In this document: piece by piece, positions 15,757-24,370 of the stretch
Layout: each line of letters begins with the position of its first letter
Position numbering within the stretch: position 1 is the first letter of the stretch
From: CAZBGL01 sp964491375
GTDB taxonomy: Bacteria > Desulfobacterota > Deferrisomatia > Deferrisomatales > Deferrisomataceae
DNA length: 27,683 bases
Direction of reading: 5' to 3'
NCBI GenBank assembly: GCA_964491375.1
Contig: CAZBGL010000306.1
Coordinates: forward strand, 1-27,683
The notes under the pieces: generated by a model
Databases searched by the model: none
What the model was told of the DNA's origin: nothing
Seen by the model: the letters and a program-made list of their open reading frames with translations, nothing else
Translations under genes and position numbers: made by a program

Positions 15757-15789
15757 CGGAGCAGCCCGGCCTCGGGCCGGGCTGCTCCG
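15757..15789 (+). terminator. Strong hairpin after the TSP3 lipoprotein gene
   Basis: CGGAGCAGCCCGGCC (15757-15771) pairs perfectly with GGCCGGGCTGCTCCG (15775-15789), a 15-bp stem with a 3-base loop (or 14 bp with 5), starting 10 bases after the stop codon. No T-run follows, which is common for high-GC terminators. Best read as the terminator of the lipoprotein gene. Confidence 0.65.
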
Positions 15790-15819
15790 GACACGGGGAG
15801 CCCCACTGGAGGGCTTGAT

Positions 15820-15856
15820 CCCGGCCCATGGGCCGGGTGAAGATGCCGGCCCATGG
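15820..15856 (+). promoter_or_regulatory. Alternative stem-loops covering the lhr start codon
   Basis: Bases 15820-15837 form a perfect 18-bp palindrome (CCCGGCCCATGGGCCGGG). Its right part, CCATGGGCCGG (15826-15836), is also perfectly complementary to CCGGCCCATGG at 15846-15856, which contains the lhr ATG (15853-15855). The 11-bp stem with a 9-base loop would bury the start codon. The two folds exclude each other. Pairings are seen; a regulatory role is inferred. Confidence 0.5.
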
Positions 15857-18800
15857 ACCCCGAGGACTCCCTTCCTTTTGGCCCGGCGGTGCGGGCGTGG
15901 TTCCGGGCCCAGTTCGATGCGCCCACCGAGGTCCAGCGGCAGGGTTGGCCGGTCATCGCGTCCGGCCGGCACGCCCTGCTCGTGGCCCCCACGGGGAGCG
16001 GCAAGACCCTGGCCGCGTTCCTGTCGGCCATCGACGCCCTTTCGGGCCTGCCCGACGACGCGCCGCCCGGGGTGCGGGTGGTGTACGTGTCGCCCCTTCG
16101 GGCCCTGGTGTACGACGTCGAGCGGAACCTCCGGGCCCCGCTGGCGGGCGTGGCCCGCGAGGCCGGCCGCCTGGGGCTCCCCGCCCGGCCCGTGGGCGTG
16201 GACGTGCGCACGGGGGACACGCCTGCGCCGGCCCGCCGGCGCCAGGCCCGGGTCCCGGCCGACATCCTGGTCACCACCCCCGAGTCCCTCTTCCTGATCC
16301 TCTCGTCCCGCGCGCGCGAGACCCTCCGCACCGTCCACACCGTGATCGTGGACGAGATCCACGCGCTGGCCGGCTCCAAGCGGGGGGCGCACCTGGCGCT
16401 TTCGCTCGAACGCCTGGCGGAGACCGCCGAGGCCGATCCCCAGCGCATCGGGCTTTCGGCCACGGTGCGGCCCCTCGAAGGCGTGGCCCGGTTCCTGGGG
16501 GGCGACCGGCCCGTGGAGGTGGTGGACGCCTCGGCCCCGCCCCTTCTGGACCTGCGGGTCGAAATGCCGCCGGTGCCGGCCCCGGGCGCCGGGCCGGAGG
16601 GCGGCCCCGTGCTCCGGGTGCCCGCGGAGGACGGGCCTCTCCCCCGGGGCCGGTGGGCCGCGGTCTATCCGCGTCTGCTGGAGGCGATCCGCTCCCACCG
16701 GTCGACGCTCGTGTTCGTGAACAGCCGGGCCGGATGCGAACGGCTGGCCCACAAGCTCAACGAGCTGGCCGGCGAGCCCCTGGTGCGTGCCCACCACGGA
16801 AGCCTGTCGCACCGGAAGCGGGCGGAGGTGGAGGAGGACCTGAAGGCCGGCCGCGTCCGGGGCATCGTGGCCACCAGCTCCCTGGAGCTGGGCATCGACA
16901 TGGGCGCGGTGGACCTGGTGATCCTGGTGGGGTCCCCGGGGTCCGTGGCCCGGGGGCTCCAGCGGGTGGGCCGGGCGGGCCACCGGGTGGGCGAGGTCAG
17001 CCGCGCCCGGATCTTTCCCAGGCATCCGGGGGACCTGCTGGAGTGCGCCGTGGTGGCCTGCGGGATGCAGGAGGGCCGGATCGAGGCCGTGAAGGTGCCC
17101 CGGAACCCGCTGGACGTGCTGGCCCAGCAGGTCGCCGCCCTGTGCCTGGAGGGGCCCCGGGAGGTGGACGCGATCCTCCGGCTGGTCCGGCGGGCCGATC
17201 CGTACCGGGACCTGGGCCGAGGGGCCCTGGAGTCGGTGCTCGACATGCTGTCGGGCCGGTACCCGGGGGAGGCGTTCGAGGGAGTGCGGCCGTTGCTCCG
17301 CTGGGACCGGGCCTCCGACCGGGTGGCCGCCCGGAGGGGTGCGGCCCTCGTGGTCCGGCTCAACGCGGGCACGATCCCCGACCGGGGGGCGTTTCCCGTG
17401 GTGCTGGGCGAAAGGGGGCTCCGGCTCGGCGAACTGGACGAGGAGATGGTGTACGAGACGCGCCGGGGCGACACGGTCCTGCTCGGGGCCAGCACCTGGC
17501 GGGTGGAAGAGATCACCCGGGACCGGGTGGTGGTGTCGCCCGCGCCGGGTGAGCCGGGCCGGATGCCGTTCTGGCGGGGCGAAGGGCCGGGGCGTCCCCT
17601 GGAACTGGGACGGGCGCTGGGGGCGTTCGTGCGGGAACTCGGGGAGATGCCCCCGGACCGGGCCGAGGCGTGGCTCCGGGAACACACCCCTTTGGACGGG
17701 GATGCGGCCCGGGAGCTGGTGGCGTACCTGGCCGAGCAGAGGGCCCTGACCGGTGCCCTTCCCACGGACCGCTCGGTGGTGGTGGAGCGGTTCCGCGACG
17801 AGTTGGGCGACTGGCGGGTGTGCGTGCTGACCCCGTTCGGCGCCCGGGTGCACGCGCCGTGGGCGCTGGCCGTGCAGCACGCCCTGTCCCGACGGGCCGG
17901 GTTCGAGGTGCCGGTGCTCTACACCGACGACGGCATCGCCGTGCGGCTCCCGGACGCCGAGGAGCCACCCCCCGTGGATGTGCTGTTCCCCGATCCCGAC
18001 GAGGCGGAGGAACGGGTGATGGAACAGGCGGCGAACTCGGCCCTGTTCGCCGGCCTGTTCCGCGAGAACGCCGCGCGGGCCCTGCTGCTCGCACGGCGCA
18101 CCCCCCGGGGCCGCCGGCCCCTGTGGGCCCAGCGGCTCAAGGCCCAGGCCCTGCTCGCTGCGGTGCGCCGCTACCCCTCGTTTCCCGTGGTCGTCGAGAC
18201 GTACCGTCAGGTGCTGGCCGACGCGTTCGACATGCCCGGGTTCAAGACCGTGCTCCGGGCCGTGCGCAGCCGGCGGATCCGGGTGCACGAGAGGGAGACC
18301 CCCTGGGCCTCGCCCTTCAGCCGCTCGCTCGCGTTCGCGTACGCGGCCGCGTTCCTCTACGAGCAGGACGCCCCCCCGGCCGAGCGCAGGGCCCAGGCCC
18401 TGACCCTGGACCGCCGGCTCCTGGCCGAGCTCCTGGGCCGGGAGGATCTGCGGGAGCTCGTGGATCCCGACGCCCTGGCCGAGGTGGAGGCCGGCCTGCA
18501 GGCCCTGGCCCCGGACCGCCGGGCACGGGACCCGGATGCGCTCCACGACCTGCTCCGGAGGGTGGGGGACCTGTCGGAGGCCGAGGTCCGCGCCCGTGCG
18601 GCCGCCGACCCGGGGCCGTGGCTGGGGGTCTTGAGGGGGCAGATGCGGGCCGTGCCGGTTCGGGTGGGCGGAGAGGAACGGTGGATCGCGGCCGAGGACG
18701 CGGGCCTGTACCGCGACGCCCTGGGCGCGGTGCCCCCGCCCGGGCTCCCGGCCCCCTTCCTGGAGCCGGTTCCCGACGCGCTGGAACGGCTGCTCAGGCG

Positions 18801-20247
18801 CTACGCGCGCACCCGGGGGCCGTTCCGCACCCGGGATCCGGCTGTCCGCTACGGGCTGACCCCGGCCCAGGTGGAGCCCGTGCTCCGGCTGCTCGAGGCC
18901 CGGGGCGAGTTGGTGCGGGGCGGCATCCGGCCCGGAGGGGCCGGGCCCGAGTGGTGCGACCCCGACGTGCTCCGGCGGATCAAGCGGGCCACCCTGGCCC
19001 GGCTGCGCCGCCAGGTGGCCCCGGTGGAGGCCGCGGCGCTGGCCCGGTTCCTGCCGGGCTGGCACGGGGTGGACAGCCCGGCCCCGGGCGAGGACGCGCT
19101 CCTGGAGGCCGTGGCGCGGCTTCAGGGCGTGCCGTTGCCGTGGAGTGTTCTCGGCCGCGAGATCCTTCCCGCCCGGGTGGCCGGGTTCCGGCCCGAGATG
19201 CTGGACCTCCTGGCGGCGACGGGCCGGGTCCTGTGGGTGGGCCGGGGCGCCCTGGGCCCCCGGGACGGGCGGGTGGTCTTGTACCTGCGGGAGGACGCGG
19301 CAGACCTGGCAGAGGTGCCGCCTTTCGACCCGCCGGGCCCGGCCCACGCCCGGGTGCTCGAGGTGCTTGAGGCCCGGGGCGCCCTGTTCCTGGTGGAACT
19401 GGAGGCGGCCGTGCGGCAGGCGTGCCCCGGGCTGGCCCCCGGGGCGTTGCGCGAGGCCCTGTGGGACCTGGTGTGGGCCGGGCAGGTCACCAACGACACG
19501 TTCGCCCCCTTGCGCGCGCTGGGGCGCCGCCCCCGGAGCCGGGGGCGCCAGGGGGCGGCCCCGGTCGGCGGGCGGTGGTCGCGGGTACGGGATGCCGTGG
19601 GCGAGGATCCCGGGCCGACCCGCCGGGCCGCGGCGTGGGCCCGGGTGCTCCTGGACCGTTACGGGGTGGTGAGCCGGGAGGCCGCCCGGGCCGAGGAGGT
19701 GCCCGGGGGCTTCGGGCCGATCTATCGGGTGCTCCGTGCCCTGGAGGAGCGGGGGCGGGTGCGCCGGGGGTACTTCGTGGAGGGGCTCTCGGGCGCCCAG
19801 TTCGCGCTGCCGGGGGCGGTGGACCGGTTGCGGGCCGCGGCCGATCCGGCGGATCCGCAGGCGCCCGTCCCGGAAGGGGAACCGGTGGTGCTGGCGGCCG
19901 TGGATCCGGCAAACCCCTGGGGCGGGGTGCTCCCCTGGCCGGACACCGCCGCGGACGGGGGCATCCCGCCCCGTAGGGTGGCGGGTGCCCGGGTCGTGCT
20001 GCTGGACGGCCTTCCGGTGCTCTATGCCGGACCGGGCGGGCGCCACCTGCTGAGCTTCCGGGTGCCTCCGGCCGCCCGGCCCGGCGCCGTGGAGGCGGCC
20101 GCCCGCGCCCTGGCGCGCGCCGCGGGCCGGCGGTTCCGGATCGAGCGGATCGACGGGAAGGTGTGTGGGGATTCCCCTTTGCTCGAGGCGCTCCTGCGGG
20201 CGGGGTTCCGCCGGGACCACCGGGGGCTGTGCGCGCCGCCCCGGTGA
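15853..20247 (+). CDS. lhr: Lhr-type ATP-dependent helicase with C-terminal extension
   Basis: Superfamily 2 DNA/RNA helicase of 1464 residues, close to full-length Lhr (about 1500). Residues 1-870 form the Lhr core: Walker A APTGSGKT (Lys51), motif II DEIH at 167-170, motif III LSAT at 201-204, motif IV LVFVNSRAGCERLAHKLNEL and motif VI QRVGRAGHR at 370-378, followed by winged-helix and Lhr-specific domains. The rest is the long C-terminal extension made of winged-helix-like modules. Lhr proteins move 3'-5' on single-stranded DNA and act in DNA repair; a uracil-DNA glycosylase activity has been reported for the extension in some bacteria. An in-frame TGA at 15838 rules out a longer start. 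The gene stands alone between a terminator and the gctA promoter. The ribosome site is weak (GGGTGAAG). Confidence 0.95.
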   Translation: MDPEDSLPFGPAVRAWFRAQFDAPTEVQRQGWPVIASGRHALLVAPTGSGKTLAAFLSAIDALSGLPDDAPPGVRVVYVSPLRALVYDVERNLRAPLAGVAREAGRLGLPARPVGVDVRTGDTPAPARRRQARVPADILVTTPESLFLILSSRARETLRTVHTVIVDEIHALAGSKRGAHLALSLERLAETAEADPQRIGLSATVRPLEGVARFLGGDRPVEVVDASAPPLLDLRVEMPPVPAPGAGPEGGPVLRVPAEDGPLPRGRWAAVYPRLLEAIRSHRSTLVFVNSRAGCERLAHKLNELAGEPLVRAHHGSLSHRKRAEVEEDLKAGRVRGIVATSSLELGIDMGAVDLVILVGSPGSVARGLQRVGRAGHRVGEVSRARIFPRHPGDLLECAVVACGMQEGRIEAVKVPRNPLDVLAQQVAALCLEGPREVDAILRLVRRADPYRDLGRGALESVLDMLSGRYPGEAFEGVRPLLRWDRASDRVAARRGAALVVRLNAGTIPDRGAFPVVLGERGLRLGELDEEMVYETRRGDTVLLGASTWRVEEITRDRVVVSPAPGEPGRMPFWRGEGPGRPLELGRALGAFVRELGEMPPDRAEAWLREHTPLDGDAARELVAYLAEQRALTGALPTDRSVVVERFRDELGDWRVCVLTPFGARVHAPWALAVQHALSRRAGFEVPVLYTDDGIAVRLPDAEEPPPVDVLFPDPDEAEERVMEQAANSALFAGLFRENAARALLLARRTPRGRRPLWAQRLKAQALLAAVRRYPSFPVVVETYRQVLADAFDMPGFKTVLRAVRSRRIRVHERETPWASPFSRSLAFAYAAAFLYEQDAPPAERRAQALTLDRRLLAELLGREDLRELVDPDALAEVEAGLQALAPDRRARDPDALHDLLRRVGDLSEAEVRARAAADPGPWLGVLRGQMRAVPVRVGGEERWIAAEDAGLYRDALGAVPPPGLPAPFLEPVPDALERLLRRYARTRGPFRTRDPAVRYGLTPAQVEPVLRLLEARGELVRGGIRPGGAGPEWCDPDVLRRIKRATLARLRRQVAPVEAAALARFLPGWHGVDSPAPGEDALLEAVARLQGVPLPWSVLGREILPARVAGFRPEMLDLLAATGRVLWVGRGALGPRDGRVVLYLREDAADLAEVPPFDPPGPAHARVLEVLEARGALFLVELEAAVRQACPGLAPGALREALWDLVWAGQVTNDTFAPLRALGRRPRSRGRQGAAPVGGRWSRVRDAVGEDPGPTRRAAAWARVLLDRYGVVSREAARAEEVPGGFGPIYRVLRALEERGRVRRGYFVEGLSGAQFALPGAVDRLRAAADPADPQAPVPEGEPVVLAAVDPANPWGGVLPWPDTAADGGIPPRRVAGARVVLLDGLPVLYAGPGGRHLLSFRVPPAARPGAVEAAARALARAAGRRFRIERIDGKVCGDSPLLEALLRAGFRRDHRGLCAPPR

Positions 20248-20271
20248 GCGCGGCACCCTCTCGCGGACCGG

Positions 20272-20300
20272 TTGACCCGCCGGGGGGTTTTCCTTATAGG
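20272..20300 (+). promoter_or_regulatory. Promoter of the CoA-transferase operon
   Basis: TTGACC (20272-20277), an exact 17-base spacer and TATAGG (20295-20300) make a good sigma-70 promoter 25 bases after the lhr stop. The leader has a two-part stem directly at the predicted start: GGCTCT (20304-20309) with AGAGCC (20327-20332), and inside it GGCG with CGCC. A 5'-terminal hairpin like this may stabilise the message. Confidence 0.65.
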
Positions 20301-20385
20301 AGAGGCTCTCCGGCGGGAGCGCCTGCAGAGCCCCGGGCGCTTTCCTTCCTTCGTGGCCAGCACCCGACCGAGGAGCGGTTTTTCG

Positions 20386-21348
20386 ATGCCCGACAAGGTG
20401 CTCACCCTGGACCAGGCGGCGTCCCTGGTGCCGCCGGGCGCCACGCTGTCCATCGGGGGGTTTACGAGCCAGAGGCATCCCACCGCCCTGCTCCGGGCCC
20501 TGGTGCGGCGGGGTGTGCGGGACCTGGTGGTGTACTGCCACTCGGCCGGGAGCGACGTGGACCTCTTGATCGGCGCCGGGTGTGTGCGCCGGGTGGAGGC
20601 CGCCTACCTGGCCGACGGGGTGTTCGCGCCCATTGCGCCCAACTGGCGGCGGTTCGTGGAACAGGGCCGGATCGAGTTCGAGGACTATTCCAACGCCGCC
20701 ATGATGGCCCGGTTCTCGGCCGGCGCCATGGGGCTCCCGTTCTTCCCGGTCCGGTCCATGCTGGGCACCGATCTTCTGGAGCGGGATGGCCTGGACCCGG
20801 AGGTCCGGGCGGGCGACCCGCGGTGTGCGCCGCGCAAGGCCGCGGTGATCGCGTGCCCGTTCACCGGGGAGAAGATCGTGCTCGTGCCCGCGATCCGCAC
20901 GGACTTCTGCCTGCTCCATGTCCAGAAGGCCAGCCCCGAGGGGCTGGTTCGCATCGAGGGGCAGGAGTTCCTGGACGTGCAACAGGCCCTGGCCGCCGAC
21001 ACCGTGATCGTGACCTGCGAGGAACTGGTGGCCGATGAGGAACTGCGGCGCGAGCCCGAGCGGAACCGCATTCCCCCCTTTGCCGTGCATGCCGTGGTGC
21101 ACGTGCCGTTCGGGGCCCACCCCCACAGCGTGCACAACTACTACGACTACGACCCCGACCACCTGGCCCTGTACGCGCGGGCCGCCCGGTCGGACGAGAC
21201 GTTCGCCGAGTACCTGGACCGCTTCGTGTACGGCCCGCAGACGCACGATGCGTATCTCGAGGCCGTGGGCGGCCGGGGCCGCCTGGAGGCCCTGCGGGCG
21301 CGCTCGGGCCTGGGGTACAATCCCGAGCTCCGGCGCACCGGGAGGTGA
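20386..21348 (+). CDS. CoA-transferase subunit A (glutaconate CoA-transferase GctA-like)
   Basis: Family I CoA-transferase alpha subunit, 320 residues, the normal GctA length. The ATG at 20386 is preferred over upstream in-frame starts because the family begins here (MPDKVLTLDQAASLVPPGAT, then LSIGGF) and a GAGGAG site precedes it; upstream starts overlap the promoter. Features include the N-terminal glycine turn SIGGFTSQRHPTALLRALVR, the central RKAAVIACPFTGEKIVLVPA block and the C-terminal HSVHNYYDYDPDHLALYA. The complex moves CoA between acyl-CoA esters and free acids such as acetate or a dicarboxylate. Subunit B follows after 6 bases. Actinobacterial degradation pathways use similar pairs on other acids, so the acyl substrate is open. 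Confidence 0.9.
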   Translation: MPDKVLTLDQAASLVPPGATLSIGGFTSQRHPTALLRALVRRGVRDLVVYCHSAGSDVDLLIGAGCVRRVEAAYLADGVFAPIAPNWRRFVEQGRIEFEDYSNAAMMARFSAGAMGLPFFPVRSMLGTDLLERDGLDPEVRAGDPRCAPRKAAVIACPFTGEKIVLVPAIRTDFCLLHVQKASPEGLVRIEGQEFLDVQQALAADTVIVTCEELVADEELRREPERNRIPPFAVHAVVHVPFGAHPHSVHNYYDYDPDHLALYARAARSDETFAEYLDRFVYGPQTHDAYLEAVGGRGRLEALRARSGLGYNPELRRTGR

Positions 21349-21354
21349 GCGCCC

Positions 21355-22122
21355 ATGCCGGCCGGGTATTCCACCTTCGAGATCATGGCGGTGGCCGCCG
21401 CTCGGGAGATCCGGGACGGCGAGGTGGTGTTCGCCGGCACGGGCCTGCCCATGCTGGGGGCCATGCTGGCCCAGCGCACCCATGCCCCGGGGTGCGTCGT
21501 CGTGTTCGAGGCCGGGGGGGTGGACCCCCGGATGCTCCACCTCCCCATGAGCGTGGGGGATTCGCGCACGCTCACGGGCGCGGCCATGGCCGCCGGGCTC
21601 ATGGAGGCGTTCACGTACCTGCTGCAAGGGGGGCGCATCGACGTGGGCTTCCTGGGCGGGGCCCAGATCGACCGGTACGGCAACATCAACTCCACGGCCG
21701 TGGGCGACTACCGCCGGCCGGCCGTGCGGTTCTCCGGCAGCGGGGGGTCGGCCGACGTGGCCGCGCTGGCCCGCCGGACCGTGATCGTCGCCCGGCACGA
21801 GCGCCGCCGGTTCCCCGAACGGGTGGACTACCGCACGAGCCCGGGATGGCTGGAGGGCGGCAGCTCCCGGGAGCGGGCCGGGATCCGGGGCGGGGGGCCT
21901 TCGGCCGTGGTGACCACCCTCGGGATCATCCGGTTCCGCCCGGATTCCCGCGAACCGTACCTGGCCTCGTACCACCCCGGGGTGAGCCTCGCCCGGATCC
22001 AAGCCGAGACCGGTTTTCCCCTCGACGTGTCCGAGGCAGTGGAGACCCCGCCGCCCACGGCCGAGGAGCTGCGCATCCTGCGCCACGTGGTGGATCCGGA
22101 GGGCGTGTTCCTGAAACGCTGA
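21355..22122 (+). CDS. CoA-transferase subunit B (glutaconate CoA-transferase GctB-like)
   Basis: Beta subunit of the same CoA-transferase, 255 residues. The catalytic glutamate that forms the acyl-CoA thioester intermediate should be Glu52 in CVVVFEAGGVDPRM, aligned with Glu54 of the well-studied glutaconate enzyme. Other family blocks are FLGGAQIDRYGNINSTAVGD (about 99-118) and the GSGG turn that follows. The start is the ATG at 21355 with GGGAGGTGAGCG upstream, 6 bases after the gctA stop. No terminator is evident before the dnaJ promoter at 22131. Confidence 0.9.
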   Translation: MPAGYSTFEIMAVAAAREIRDGEVVFAGTGLPMLGAMLAQRTHAPGCVVVFEAGGVDPRMLHLPMSVGDSRTLTGAAMAAGLMEAFTYLLQGGRIDVGFLGGAQIDRYGNINSTAVGDYRRPAVRFSGSGGSADVAALARRTVIVARHERRRFPERVDYRTSPGWLEGGSSRERAGIRGGGPSAVVTTLGIIRFRPDSREPYLASYHPGVSLARIQAETGFPLDVSEAVETPPPTAEELRILRHVVDPEGVFLKR

Positions 22123-22130
22123 GGCGGCGC

Positions 22131-22159
22131 TTGACACCCTGGGGCGCCGTCCTTATGTA
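22131..22159 (+). promoter_or_regulatory. Promoter of dnaJ
   Basis: TTGACA (22131-22136, full consensus), a 17-base spacer and TATGTA (22154-22159), 8 bases after the gctB stop. The start would be near 22166, giving a leader of about 29 bases that includes the AGGAGG ribosome site. I saw no CIRCE element and only a poor match to a heat-shock sigma-32 site. Confidence 0.6.
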
Positions 22160-22194
22160 GGGCCGTTCCCCGTGCGCAGGAGGCGACCGTTTCC

Positions 22195-23325
22195 ATGGGC
22201 AAGGACTACTACGCCATCCTCGGGGTGAGCCGCGACGCGAGCCTCGACGAGATCAAGCGCGCCTACCGCAAGCTCGCCCTCAAGTACCATCCCGACCGGA
22301 ACCCCGGCGACAAAGAGGCCGAGGAGCGGTTCAAGGAGTGCGCGGAGGCCTACGAGGTGCTGTCCGACCCGGAGAAGCGGCGGCTGTACGACGCCTACGG
22401 CGAGGAGGGGCTGAACGCCCGGGGGGTACACCACGGATTCCGGGGCTTCGAGGACATCTTCGCGGCGTTCAGCGACATCTTCGGGGACATGGGATTCGGG
22501 TTCGAGCGGCCGGGTCGGCGGGTGCGCCGGGGGCGGGACCTGCGCTACGAGCTTCGGGTGACCCTGGAGGACGTGGCCCGGGGGGCCACCCGCCGGATCA
22601 AGGTGCGCAAACCCGGTCCGTGCCCGGAGTGCGGGGGCACCGGCGCGGCCAGCCCGTCGGACATCCGCACCTGCCCCACGTGCGGCGGCCAGGGATTGGT
22701 GACCCAGGTGATCCGCAGAGGGTTCACCACGATCCAGTCCACCACGGCGTGCCCCCATTGCGGCGGGCAGGGACGGCGCATCGAGCGGTTGTGCCCCGTG
22801 TGCGACGGCGAGGGAACCACCCGGGTGGAGCGCACGGTGGAGGTCCGGATTCCCCCGGGGGTGGAGGACGGCCAGCAGATCCGGGTGGACGGCGCAGGCG
22901 AGGAGCTTCCCGGAGGGGTGCCCGGGGACCTGTACATCGTGCTCCGGGAGGAGGAGCATCCCCTGTACGAGCGGCGGGGGGCGGACGTTTTCGCGCCGCT
23001 CCGGGTGGACCTGCTCACCGCGGTGGAGGGGGGAAGGGTGCGGATCCCGGGACCGGACGGCGAACCCCTGGAGATCGAACTGGAGGAAGGGGTCCAGTCC
23101 GGCACGGTCAAGGTGCTCAAGGGCAAGGGCTTGCCGGTGCTGGGGCGGCCCGGCCGCCGGGGCGACCTCTACCTCCAGATATGGGTGGCCACGCCCACGG
23201 GGCTCTCCGCCGCCCAGAAGAGAGCCCTGCGGGCCGCCCTGAACGGCGCCTCGGTCGAGCCCAGGGAGGAACACGAAGGCGGATGGAAGCACTGGGTGAG
23301 GGCGTTGTTCGGCGGGGGACGGTGA
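22195..23325 (+). CDS. dnaJ: Chaperone DnaJ (type I Hsp40)
   Basis: Co-chaperone of 376 residues, the usual DnaJ length, that delivers unfolded proteins to DnaK and stimulates its ATPase. The J-domain spans residues 1-70 with HPD at 32-34. The linker at 75-110 contains Phe and Gly (GFRGFEDIFAAFSDIFGDMG). The zinc domain has four CxxCxGxG motifs: Cys143/146, 160/163, 186/189 and 200/203, all intact. Two beta-barrel substrate-binding domains and a C-terminal helix follow. AGGAGG precedes the ATG at 22195. It is not next to dnaK or grpE in this window. It is convergent with the decayed kinase, 10 bases apart. Confidence 0.95.
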   Translation: MGKDYYAILGVSRDASLDEIKRAYRKLALKYHPDRNPGDKEAEERFKECAEAYEVLSDPEKRRLYDAYGEEGLNARGVHHGFRGFEDIFAAFSDIFGDMGFGFERPGRRVRRGRDLRYELRVTLEDVARGATRRIKVRKPGPCPECGGTGAASPSDIRTCPTCGGQGLVTQVIRRGFTTIQSTTACPHCGGQGRRIERLCPVCDGEGTTRVERTVEVRIPPGVEDGQQIRVDGAGEELPGGVPGDLYIVLREEEHPLYERRGADVFAPLRVDLLTAVEGGRVRIPGPDGEPLEIELEEGVQSGTVKVLKGKGLPVLGRPGRRGDLYLQIWVATPTGLSAAQKRALRAALNGASVEPREEHEGGWKHWVRALFGGGR

Positions 23326-23335
23326 GCCTTCCCCC

Positions 23336-24266
23336 TCAGTTGCCGATCATCTGCGCGAGGGCCCGGGCGAGTGCCGCGCCGCGGAAGGGCTCGTCCGGGA
23401 ATGCGCGGGCCCCGGCCTTTGCCCGCAGGTCCCGCAGGGAGGGCCTCGCCGTATCCCGTGGTCACGATCACCCGGACCGCCGGGTCCAGCGCGCACAGTT
23501 CCTCCAGGCACCCCTGCTCCTCCCATGCCGGGCGTGCCCAGTCCGGTATCACGGCCTCGATCCGCTCGCCGGAACGGCGGTACACCTCCAGGGCCTCCTC
23601 GCCCGAGCCCGCGGTGAGGACCCGGTAGCCCCGGGTTTCGAGCCGTTCGCTCGCCGCCTTGCGGGTCTCCTCTTCGTCGTCCACGAGGGACACGGTGGCC
23701 CCCCGGCGGAAGGGGACCGGCGCTCCGGTGGGCTCCCCTGGTCCCGGTTCCCCGGACAGGCGCTCCGCGTCGATTTCGGCCGTGCGGGGCAGGAAGATGG
23801 TGAACACCGTGCCCTCGCCGATGCGGCTGCGGCAGGCGAGGTGCCCCCGGTGCCCCTTCACGATGCCGTACACCGTGGCAAGGTCGAGCCCCGTGCCGGC
23901 GCCCACCTCTTTGGGTGAAGAACGGGTCGAAGAGGTGACGCAAAGTGCCCGGGACCATCCCGTGGCCGGTGTCCATCACCCGGGCCGGCACTAACCGGCG
24001 CAGGACCGTGGTCTCTTCCGGTCTGGCCCCGGCGCCCTGCCCGGACGGATCGCGCAACCGCCGCCACTGACCGGGGAGATACAGTTCCTCGAGGTGTCGT
24101 CCCACCAGTTCCCCCTGGGACCTTCCGGTCAGGCGCTCGGCCGCGGGGTTCACGTCCAGGATCCACCCGGTTCCCTCCTCGGCCAGGAACGTGGCCCCGG
24201 GTACGGACCGGAATGGGGCCCGGTGCCGTACGGCCTGTTCCCGAAAAGCTCGCCCATGGCGCCCAT
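23336..24266 (-). pseudogene. Decayed hybrid histidine kinase (PAS, partial HATPase, receiver)
   Basis: Fragments of one protein lie in three frames. From about 24240 to 24020 is a PAS domain (GWILDVNPAAERLTGRSQGE). It runs directly into the ATP-binding G1 box, VMDTGHGMVPGTLRHLFDPF, so the phospho-acceptor histidine domain and N-box are missing (junction about 23990-24010). A frameshift at about 23913-23916 follows FDPFFT; the sequence continues in another frame as KEVGAGTGLDLATVYGIVKG, where GLGL has become GLDL. A receiver domain follows (TVSLVDDEEETRKAASERL, DPAVRVIVTTGYGEA). A second frameshift at about 23436-23445 moves the receiver end to a third frame, RAKAGARAFPDEPFRGAALA, ending at the TGA 23336-23338. 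A further shift near the N-terminus (MGELF/REQAV, about 24240) is likely. The start is uncertain. Confidence 0.85.
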
Positions 24267-24370
24267 CTCCCGTAGACACGGGGGGGAGGCGCCCCTTGGC
24301 GGATGCTCCCACCGGAGGGGAACCGATCCCCAAACCCGACCGCTGGGGGAGGGAATGGTCTGGTAACAGG

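Noticed and set aside
12142..22137. A 3,331-codon open frame on the minus strand
   Set aside because: It is exactly in register with four well-supported rightward genes, its translation is dominated by His, Pro, Arg, Gly and Gln with no domain, and its openness follows from the lack of TTA, CTA and TCA codons in the sense genes.
22123..22165. Heat-shock sigma-32 promoter or CIRCE element before dnaJ
   Set aside because: No CIRCE inverted repeat is present and the -10 region does not match the CCCCAT-type box; a TTGACA-N17-TATGTA sigma-70 promoter explains the site better.
23347..24333. A single intact 328-residue protein from the decayed kinase region
   Set aside because: Only its PAS and G1 box segments make sense; after the 23913-23916 frameshift the translation in this frame is an Arg/Gly/Pro-rich out-of-frame reading of the remaining HATPase and receiver domains.
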